From Methanobacteriota archaeon (lineage in GTDB: Archaea; Thermoplasmatota; Poseidoniia; Poseidoniales; Poseidoniaceae), in NCBI GenBank assembly GCA_009936765.1, contig JAACDL010000181.1:1-11023 (forward strand): a stretch of 11,023 nucleotides of DNA, written 5' to 3'. This document shows, piece after piece, positions 1 to 5,588 of the stretch. Under the pieces are notes generated by a model, which did not search any database, was not told the origin of the DNA, and saw nothing but the letters and a program-made list of their open reading frames with translations. Each line of letters begins with the position of its first letter. Positions within the stretch are counted from its first letter, which is position 1. Made by a program: the position numbers and the translations under genes.

Positions 1-112
1 GAAAACACATCAGTCGCAGACTTAGGTTGCATTGTGAGACGCTAACGAACGCCCTCAATAAACCGTGTGGATTAATCGAAAGGAACATGTTCTAGGTTTA
101 TTTGCCCAAATC

Positions 113-1072
113 ATGCAACTATCCTCAGAGAGTATCGATGACGTACTATTTCCACATATTGAAGCCCACACAGAAGGGAAGTTACAGGTATCTGAAATTC
201 ACACAATCGCATGGGAGAGGAGCGGGAACCCTGACGGCATTCCAGTGATTGTTATTCACGGGGGGCCAGGTGGAGGCAGCCAACCATCATATCGTCGCTA
301 TTTCAATCCGGAGAAGTTTGACATTATCCAATTCGATCAAAGAGGCTGTGGGCAATCCACTCCTTACGCTGAACTAGAAGACAATAATACCCATGCTTCG
401 GTTTCGGACTTAGAGGTTCTACGAGAGCATCTCGAGATAGATAAGTGGCATGTTTTCGGAGGGTCGTGGGGTTCGACACTATCGTTAATTTATGCACAAA
501 ACCATCCAAACAGGGCTCTAAGTCTTGTGTTGCGAGGTATTTTCATGTGTAGGAAAGGCGAGTTGCAATGGTTTTACCAAGATGGAGCGAGCCATATTTT
601 TCCAGATGCATTTGATTCTTACAGAGATCATATTCCTGAGCCTGAACAGCATAACTTGATTGAAGCATATTACTCAAGATTAACTAGCGGTGACGCCGAG
701 ATAAGAAGAGCTGCTGCTAGGGAATGGACTCGATGGGAAATGGCAACGAGCAGACTTTTCCCAGACCCGGAGTACCTCGAAAAAGCAGAAGATTTAGATT
801 TTGCAGTAGCCTTTGCTAGAATTGAATGTCATTATTTCATCAATGCTATTTTCGTGGAAGAGGCTCACATTCTCAACAATGTATCAAAGATTACATCGAT
901 TCCAACCACAATCGTTCAAGGAAGATACGATGTAGTTTGCCCTACAAAGAGTGCTTGGGAATTGCATAAAGCATTACCAAATAGCAACTTAATCATTGTA
1001 CCAGATGCCGGGCATTCAATGGGCGAAGTTAGCATCGCAAGAGAATTGGTTGCAGCAACTGACTCTATCTAA
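113..1072 (+). CDS. pip: Proline iminopeptidase (prolyl aminopeptidase), alpha/beta hydrolase, peptidase family S33
   Basis: It releases N-terminal proline from peptides, probably in the cytoplasm, since no signal peptide is visible. Numbered from ATG 113 (319 aa), the family landmarks are all present: oxyanion-hole HGGPGGG at 49-55, DQRGCGQS at 75-82, nucleophile Ser118 in GGSWGS, Asp273 in GRYDVV and His301 in DAGHS. Glu209 (RWE) and Glu238 (ARIECHYF) match the two glutamates that bind the substrate amino group in Serratia-type enzymes. The reading frame extends up to GTG 65 (335 aa). ATG 113 is preferred because it gives the usual family length and places LFPHIEAH where bacterial homologues have their LYPP-like N-terminus. 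Neither start has a clear ribosome binding site. Resemblance to bacterial enzymes is strong across the whole length. The gene stands alone, 97 bases before the next one. Confidence 0.93.
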   Translation: MQLSSESIDDVLFPHIEAHTEGKLQVSEIHTIAWERSGNPDGIPVIVIHGGPGGGSQPSYRRYFNPEKFDIIQFDQRGCGQSTPYAELEDNNTHASVSDLEVLREHLEIDKWHVFGGSWGSTLSLIYAQNHPNRALSLVLRGIFMCRKGELQWFYQDGASHIFPDAFDSYRDHIPEPEQHNLIEAYYSRLTSGDAEIRRAAAREWTRWEMATSRLFPDPEYLEKAEDLDFAVAFARIECHYFINAIFVEEAHILNNVSKITSIPTTIVQGRYDVVCPTKSAWELHKALPNSNLIIVPDAGHSMGEVSIARELVAATDSI

Positions 1073-1103
1073 GGACCAAGAGATTCAACAAATCTGCTAT
1101 CGT

Positions 1104-1119
1104 TCAAGCGTCGGCTTGA
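1104..1119 (+). other. Small stem-loop after the iminopeptidase gene
   Basis: TCAAGC and GCTTGA form a perfect 6-bp stem around a GTCG loop, 31 bases after the iminopeptidase stop. No T-rich run follows it, so it is not a standard intrinsic terminator. It may be an mRNA 3'-end structure or chance. Confidence 0.3.
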
Positions 1120-1146
1120 TATGTATGGCCATAGTCGGTAGATAGG

Positions 1147-1165
1147 AAGGCATAGCCTTAGGTGA
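1147..1165 (+). promoter_or_regulatory. Hairpin abutting the GGTGA ribosome binding site of the coiled-coil gene
   Basis: AAGGC-ATA-GCCTT (1147-1159) forms a 5-bp stem with a 3-base loop. One A follows, then GGTGA (1161-1165), four bases, and the ATG at 1170. GGTGA is complementary to the archaeal 16S 3' end and fixes the start. The same layout recurs at 5277-5303. A weak TATA-like ATATGTAT lies near 1119, too weak to call as a promoter. Confidence 0.5.
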
Positions 1166-1169
1166 GAAA

Positions 1170-2120
1170 ATGTCCGAAAACGGAACCATCACTCCAGAGA
1201 CCCAAAATAAGGAACTCACAGAGAAACTTGCTGAAGAAACAGAGCGCCTTCTAATTCTGATGGGCGCTTACGAGAAGCAAGAGAGAGAACTCGTTAGTAC
1301 CAAGGCTGAAATCGAAGTTCTCGAGAAAGAAATCGTAGAACGTGAAATCGAAAAAGAGAGTCTTGAATCTCTGCTTACAGAGAAGGATGCAAGAATTCGC
1401 GATCTCGAAATGAAAGCAAGCAAGTCTGGTAAGCAAGTGGAACACCTTGAACCAGAATTGCAAAAGATGGAAGAAAAGTTTGCGAGAGAGAAGGACCGCC
1501 TTGGAAAGGTATTCTCTATCGCAGAGGAATTGGATAACGGCCTACGCCTAGCAGTTGTCGAACTTCAAACTCGTGACGAATGGTACATGTCCCACATGTC
1601 ACTGTTCGAAGATCTCAACAAAGCAATCAAGCGCCGCTATGAGATGATTGAAGCCGCTGCTGAAGCAGAACGCCAATCTCAACATATGGGTAGAGCAATT
1701 ACTGAAAGAATGGATGAAATGGTCGAGGCCCGAGCAGCCGAGATGACACTTTCAGAGGCTTCCGGCATAGATGAAGTTACATCAGAAGAAAATCCATCTG
1801 CAGTAGAAGAGTCAAGTGATGGCTCCGATGACTCAGAAGATGAATGGAACTGGTCAGAATCAGTTCTAACCGGCGTTATGGAAAAGAACGGAATTACTGA
1901 CCGTGACGCATTCGTCGAGTTCGCTAAATCTTACGATATGGATGGAAACAGATACCTGAAAGGCTCCGAGTTAGGAGCCGCAGCAATCGACTTTGCTGCA
2001 AAAGATACTCCAGTTGAAGCCGCGGTTGAACCAGTCGCAGAAACAGTTGTAGAGGCCGCACCAGGCTCTGAACCAGAAGTAACTTGGAGAACATCCGGCG
2101 ATACTTCGGGCGACCAGTGA
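1170..2120 (+). CDS. Coiled-coil protein with a C-terminal EF-hand-like loop, function unknown
   Basis: I do not recognise a named family (316 aa). Residues about 10-115 are a charged heptad-like coiled coil rich in Glu, Lys, Arg and Leu. A helical section (116-195) contains EWYMSHMS. A Ser/Asp/Glu-rich linker (196-228) follows, then WNWSESVL and one EF-hand-like unit. Loop residues are Asp256, Asp258, Asn260, Leu263 and Glu267, at EF positions 1, 3, 5, 8 and 12; position 6 is Arg rather than Gly. The tail (276-316) is rich in Ala, Val, Pro and Glu. No signal peptide or membrane helix is seen, so it is probably cytoplasmic. The start is set by GGTGA four bases upstream of the ATG. The stop abuts the decarboxylase, which suggests co-transcription and coupled translation. 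A scaffold that responds to a metal ion is possible but unproven. Confidence 0.85.
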   Translation: MSENGTITPETQNKELTEKLAEETERLLILMGAYEKQERELVSTKAEIEVLEKEIVEREIEKESLESLLTEKDARIRDLEMKASKSGKQVEHLEPELQKMEEKFAREKDRLGKVFSIAEELDNGLRLAVVELQTRDEWYMSHMSLFEDLNKAIKRRYEMIEAAAEAERQSQHMGRAITERMDEMVEARAAEMTLSEASGIDEVTSEENPSAVEESSDGSDDSEDEWNWSESVLTGVMEKNGITDRDAFVEFAKSYDMDGNRYLKGSELGAAAIDFAAKDTPVEAAVEPVAETVVEAAPGSEPEVTWRTSGDTSGDQ

Positions 2121-2133
2121 GGTGAGTAAATTG
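2121..2133 (+). promoter_or_regulatory. Ribosome binding site favouring a TTG start for the decarboxylase
   Basis: GGTGA at 2121-2125 lies directly after the upstream TGA and five bases before TTG 2131. This is nearly the spacing seen at 1170 and 5304 (four bases). The alternative GTG 2122 is inside this motif and has no ribosome binding site of its own, so TTG 2131 is the more likely initiator. Confidence 0.55.
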
Positions 2134-2970
2134 TCTCTTCTCGCCAAAGGCGGATTTCTGCCAGTAATCACACCAGCATTGATGGGAACTGGTTTCATTT
2201 TAGTAGGCTGGTTTGTAGATCCATTATTCGGAATAGCCCCTGGTTTGGGTATATTCATGCTAATGCTCTCAGCATTCTTTGCTAATTTCTGGAGAGATCC
2301 AGATCGACCAATCCCTCGTGATGAAGGAATAATTGTCTCCCCTGCAGATGGACATGTCATGTTCGCAAGAAGAGAAAGAGCGACTGGTCGCAGGCCATCC
2401 AATGAAGAAATGGAAGGCGCTGAAGAAGATGAGCACACAGGAACATGGCATCCTGAGCCGTGCGAAGAGATTCTATCATTCTCAACCGAACAGAGATTCG
2501 AAGCAGTTCCGAAAGGAGAAGAATCAGACACAGATGTATGGCGAGTGGCTGTATTCATGTCCCCTCTTGATGTTCATGTCAATCGTTCTCCAATCGCTGG
2601 TAAGATAACCCGAATGGAACACAGAACTGGAAAAGGAATGCGTCGAGGCCCATTCCTACCGGCATTCAGAAAAGAAAGTGAATACAACGAAAGAGTCAGA
2701 ACTTTGTTTGAAAGGGAAGATGGTTTGATTGTAGAAGTTATGCAAATCTCCGGTGCTCTTGCCCGCACTATTATTCCTTGGACCGGAGAGGGCGACACGA
2801 TGCGCCGAGGTGAGAGATTTGGGATGATTAGACTTGGTAGCCGAGTCGATGTAAGAGTTCCAGCAAATCGATTCAAGCCTTGCGTAATTAGTGCAGAGGA
2901 CGGTGACAAAGCACACCCAAAGGGTGAGTTCGTGAAAGCGGGCTCGACAATTCTCTACAAGGAGTTGTAG
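2131..2970 (+). CDS. Phosphatidylserine (archaetidylserine) decarboxylase, pyruvoyl-dependent, PSD-A type
   Basis: It decarboxylates the phosphoserine headgroup of a membrane lipid, in archaea archaetidylserine to archaetidylethanolamine. Numbered from TTG 2131 (279 aa), two hydrophobic segments (about 11-28 and 35-52) hold it at the membrane. FWRDPDRPIP and SPADG (Asp73) follow, then FMSPLDVHVNRSPIAG (His149), an NER motif near 186-188 and the self-cleavage site RLGSRVD. Cleavage there between Gly236 and Ser237 would give the pyruvoyl alpha chain. Asp73, His149 and Ser237 form the expected self-processing triad. The protein is longer than usual PSD-A enzymes (about 210-230 aa) because of an acidic, Glu-rich insert at about 80-134, between SPADG and the His motif. 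GTG 2122 would add three residues. The gene lies in a tight unit with its two neighbours. No archaetidylserine synthase is in the window. Confidence 0.9.
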   Translation: MSLLAKGGFLPVITPALMGTGFILVGWFVDPLFGIAPGLGIFMLMLSAFFANFWRDPDRPIPRDEGIIVSPADGHVMFARRERATGRRPSNEEMEGAEEDEHTGTWHPEPCEEILSFSTEQRFEAVPKGEESDTDVWRVAVFMSPLDVHVNRSPIAGKITRMEHRTGKGMRRGPFLPAFRKESEYNERVRTLFEREDGLIVEVMQISGALARTIIPWTGEGDTMRRGERFGMIRLGSRVDVRVPANRFKPCVISAEDGDKAHPKGEFVKAGSTILYKEL

Positions 2971-2972
2971 TC

Positions 2973-4028
2973 GTGGGTTTCAAGAAAGAGTTGTTACCAT
3001 TCTTTTTGATGCTGATTTTAATAATGCCTTATGGTTATTATTTTGCTGGAAAGCAGGTGTATGATACAGTTGCTCACACAAATACTGATTGCTGGGGTAA
3101 CTTCGATCAAAATACGCCTGAACAATTCGCACCTTTACGAAACGAAGTCCCCCTCAACGAGTCAACCAAATCTGAGAATATTACATCTAATATCATGGAA
3201 GGACTTTCCGAATATTGGTGGCCAGGATATGAAAATGCAACGATTGAAGTCGAGGATGAAGACCTATTTTTGTCAGCTTGGTATCTTAGACAAAACGATT
3301 CAATGCCTTGGGTAATATTTGTCCATGGGATTAGAGGGTGTAAGTCAGGCGGAGAATTGATGATTTCATCAGGAATGCTAGCAAATGCTGGATTCAATGT
3401 AATTTCCTTTGATTTGAGAGATCACGGTGAGTCATCGATTGATGATAATCGTGTATCAGGCGGCCAAGATGAGTGGAAAGATGTAGTAGCCGTTTTCGAT
3501 TGGTTGGTTGAAGAGCAGGGTGCTGAGCCTGATGACATTGGATTATTTGGAACTTCAATGGGTGCAGGAACTGTGGCAATTGCATTCTCTTTAGATGATA
3601 GAATGCAATCGGTTTGGCTTGATTCGGGTTATTCTGATATGGGTAAAATCGTTGTTGAAGAATTAGAATTCCAAGGCCTTCCAACCTTCTTAGGCCCTGC
3701 TGGAATATTCGCAGGCAAAATATCAGCGGGTCAGAATTTAGTAGAATATTATCCCCTTGAAGCAGCATCAGAAATTGGTGACCGCCACATGTATGTCGTT
3801 CACGGTAACCAGGACAAAAGAGTTCGATTACACCACGGCGAAGAAATGTGTGAAATCGCATTGGAAAATGGACAGGAAGGTAATGTCGAGTGCTGGTTCG
3901 AAGACTCAGTAATTAGATATGATGTTGGAAAAGGAATGGATAGCGATGAGCACGTTTCTTTGATGCTAACTCATACAGATGATTATGAAACCCGCTTGGT
4001 TGATTTCTTCACTAGGTCATTGATTTGA
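2973..4028 (+). CDS. Membrane-anchored alpha/beta hydrolase (serine hydrolase family)
   Basis: It has an alpha/beta-hydrolase fold with an unknown substrate (351 aa). Residues 7-25 are a hydrophobic signal anchor after a short Lys-containing N-terminus, so the catalytic domain probably lies outside the membrane. The core begins near 112: WVIFVHGIRG (oxyanion His118-Gly119), ISFDLRDHGESS at 144-155, nucleophile Ser195 in GTSMGAG, Asp281 in GNQDKRV and His327 in DEHVSL. The triad is therefore complete, and the DLRDHG motif is typical of the BEM46/YqkD-like hydrolases. The GTG start is supported by AAGGAG at 2959-2964, eight bases upstream, which overlaps the end of the decarboxylase. The 2-base gap to that gene suggests one transcript and perhaps a role in lipid or surface turnover. 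An esterase, lipase or peptidase are all possible. Confidence 0.85.
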   Translation: MGFKKELLPFFLMLILIMPYGYYFAGKQVYDTVAHTNTDCWGNFDQNTPEQFAPLRNEVPLNESTKSENITSNIMEGLSEYWWPGYENATIEVEDEDLFLSAWYLRQNDSMPWVIFVHGIRGCKSGGELMISSGMLANAGFNVISFDLRDHGESSIDDNRVSGGQDEWKDVVAVFDWLVEEQGAEPDDIGLFGTSMGAGTVAIAFSLDDRMQSVWLDSGYSDMGKIVVEELEFQGLPTFLGPAGIFAGKISAGQNLVEYYPLEAASEIGDRHMYVVHGNQDKRVRLHHGEEMCEIALENGQEGNVECWFEDSVIRYDVGKGMDSDEHVSLMLTHTDDYETRLVDFFTRSLI

Positions 4029-4064
4029 GCGAGGATTCAAACACGCGAAGCCGGACGGATTGAT

Positions 4065-5231
4065 ATGGCGAATGGTAAGTTGACCATGGTGGGTGACTCG
4101 GACAAACGGGCTGCTCGCATTCATGATTTGGTCAAAGCACCGGCAAATGCGCCTTGGGCCCAGGAGAGAAAGAACTCTTGGGATGCTAGAGATCCAGCTA
4201 CTGTTTATTACACTCCAGAAACTCTTGCAGATGGTACTCCAACCACAGCATTGACAGTTATTCTAAGAACCAAAGGCTGTCATTGGTGGTGGTCTAGCGG
4301 ATGCACATTTTGTGGTTACTTCAACGATACTAGGGACGATGTCACAAGCGAAGATCTTCATTCACAATGGGAAAAGTCTCTTGCAAGATTTGATGATTTT
4401 GAATCTATGGGAATGGTCAAAGTTTACACCTCAGGTAGTTTGCTAGAAGACAGAGAGATTCCAGTTGATTTCCAAGAAAGAGTTCTTCGGGACTGCCATG
4501 AAATGGGTAAGGAGTTAGTCGTCGAGAGTCGAACTGAACAACTATCGAAAGAAAAGTTGCAATGGGCCACTAGTATCAACCCCAAATTCTCAGTAGCGAT
4601 TGGATTAGAAGCGTATGATGATGAAGTATTACGGTTCCATGTTAACAAAGGATTCAGTATCAAAAGTTGGGATAATGCGGTTGAGAACCTACAACACTTT
4701 GGCCTCAGAGTCAAAACTTATCTGATGTTTAAGCCACCATTCATGAGTGAAGGCGATGCTCTGACTCATGGTGCCAAATGGATTAGAGATGTTGCAAGTC
4801 GAAGTGATGAGATCAGTGTTAATCCAATGAATATCCAGAGGGGCACGGTGATAGATCGCTTATTCAGAGCAAATGAATACCGTCCTCCTTGGCTCTGGTC
4901 TCTCATTCAATTAATTCACGATGTTCATTATGACATTCACCCTACAAATTCGGGCAATGGCTCTGAAGACCAAGTTAGCCGTCTGATCATTCACCCTACC
5001 GCTGGCGGGAAAGTAAGGGGCTCTCATAATTGTGGAGTCTGTGATGGAGATGTAGTCGCTGCTATTGAGCGATATTCTGTGAGTGGTGATATTCATGATT
5101 TAGACGGTCTAGATTGTGACTGTAAAGCGGTTTGGAGGCGTGAAGTCGACCTTGATAATTCTATGCCGATACCACTTGGTTCTGGTAAGAACCGAAGAGG
5201 AAATGCCCTGTCTCATCTGCGCTCGCCTTGA
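4065..5231 (+). CDS. Radical SAM enzyme, archaeosine synthase beta subunit (RaSEA type)
   Basis: It is probably the radical SAM partner of ArcS that completes archaeosine (G+) at position 15 of archaeal tRNA (388 aa). The 4Fe-4S site is Cys72, Cys80 and Cys83, spaced C-x7-C-x2-C in GCHWWWSSGCTFCGY; this is the Elp3-like spacing rather than the standard C-x3-C-x2-C. Following parts of the barrel include VKVYTSGSLLED, ELVVESRTEQ, VAIGLEAYDDEVL and VKTYLMFKPPFMSEGDAL. A C-terminal Cys set (Cys323, Cys326, Cys351, Cys353, in NCGVCDGD and LDCDCK) is also a family hallmark and may bind metal. The ATG at 4065 follows GGATTGAT, a weak ribosome binding site; ATG 4086 is an alternative that removes seven residues. 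No ArcS or tgtA gene is in the window. The preceding hydrolase ends 36 bases upstream. Confidence 0.88.
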   Translation: MANGKLTMVGDSDKRAARIHDLVKAPANAPWAQERKNSWDARDPATVYYTPETLADGTPTTALTVILRTKGCHWWWSSGCTFCGYFNDTRDDVTSEDLHSQWEKSLARFDDFESMGMVKVYTSGSLLEDREIPVDFQERVLRDCHEMGKELVVESRTEQLSKEKLQWATSINPKFSVAIGLEAYDDEVLRFHVNKGFSIKSWDNAVENLQHFGLRVKTYLMFKPPFMSEGDALTHGAKWIRDVASRSDEISVNPMNIQRGTVIDRLFRANEYRPPWLWSLIQLIHDVHYDIHPTNSGNGSEDQVSRLIIHPTAGGKVRGSHNCGVCDGDVVAAIERYSVSGDIHDLDGLDCDCKAVWRREVDLDNSMPIPLGSGKNRRGNALSHLRSP

Positions 5232-5239
5232 TATTTCGC

Positions 5240-5258
5240 TGGTCAATGTTTATGACCA
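5240..5258. promoter_or_regulatory. Inverted repeat TGGTCA-N7-TGACCA in the spacer before the two-helix protein gene
   Basis: Two perfect 6-base arms flank seven bases. The centre (GTTTATGA) is TATA-like and lies about 50 bases upstream of ATG 5304, so the repeat could be an operator over a promoter. This is inferred from position and symmetry only. The rest of the 72-base spacer holds the hairpin at 5277-5293 and a 7-codon ATG reading frame at 5252-5275. Confidence 0.35.
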
Positions 5259-5276
5259 AACCACAGGTGGCGTAAA

Positions 5277-5299
5277 TGACCCCTACGGGGTCAAGGTGA
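5277..5299 (+). promoter_or_regulatory. GC-rich hairpin abutting the GGTGA ribosome binding site of the two-helix protein gene
   Basis: TGACCCC-TAC-GGGGTCA (5277-5293) is a perfect 7-bp stem with a 3-base loop. One A follows, then GGTGA (5295-5299), four bases, and ATG 5304. This is the same arrangement and spacing as at 1147-1170, with an unrelated stem sequence. It could be a terminator-like end of the RaSEA transcript, a protein-binding palindrome or a 5'UTR element. Confidence 0.55.
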
Positions 5300-5303
5300 T
5301 ATC

Positions 5304-5576
5304 ATGACCAACAACACCATCCTACCAGACGTATCTGAAGGAGTTGCAGAGCCATCCGCATCCAGAATAATAATTGTCATAATGGGCGTAGGCTTACTCG
5401 GCCTTATTGCAATGTTTAGCAATATCTTCGGATGGGATAACCTACCTGTAATTGGCGAAATAATTCCATTCATGGATAATCTTGGAGGTTCAGCGATTTG
5501 GTACTACTTAATCGGAATCATTGTCGGTTGCGGAATGATAATTTCTAACCTAATCGGAGGCGTCCTTTCGGACTAG
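5304..5576 (+). CDS. Small two-helix membrane protein, function unknown
   Basis: This 90-residue protein is not one I recognise. A polar N-terminus (1-20) is followed by a hydrophobic helix (about 21-41), a loop with GWDNLPVIGEIIPFMDN, and a second helix (about 64-87) containing YYLIGIIVGCGMIIS. It ends in VLSD. Both ends are predicted on the same side of the membrane. The start is well supported by AAGGTGAT just upstream. The stop codon overlaps the AGGAGGTG ribosome binding site of the next gene, so the two genes are almost certainly one transcript. The obvious guess is an accessory subunit of the 713-residue membrane protein. Confidence 0.8.
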   Translation: MTNNTILPDVSEGVAEPSASRIIIVIMGVGLLGLIAMFSNIFGWDNLPVIGEIIPFMDNLGGSAIWYYLIGIIVGCGMIISNLIGGVLSD

Positions 5577-5582
5577 GAGGTG
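5575..5582 (+). promoter_or_regulatory. Strong ribosome binding site AGGAGGTG
   Basis: It matches the anti-Shine-Dalgarno sequence over eight bases and overlaps the TAG stop of the two-helix protein gene. It lies six bases before ATG 5589, which is consistent with efficient coupled translation of the large membrane protein. It is the strongest such site in the window. Confidence 0.75.
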
Positions 5583-5588
5583 TGATGT

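Noticed and set aside
1..64. Possible end of an upstream plus-strand gene (open to TAA at 43-45) or start of a divergent gene (ATG on the minus strand at 32-30).
   Set aside because: Only about 10-15 codons are visible in either case, with no motif or ribosome binding site to decide between them.
1971..2558. 195-codon minus-strand open frame over the coiled-coil and decarboxylase genes.
   Set aside because: It lies opposite two well-supported genes, its translation is Ser/Pro-rich without motifs, and it has no ribosome binding site.
3394..3861. 155-codon minus-strand open frame inside the hydrolase gene.
   Set aside because: It is a shadow of the catalytic-triad gene on the other strand, and its composition is rich in His, Gln and Leu with no recognisable domain.
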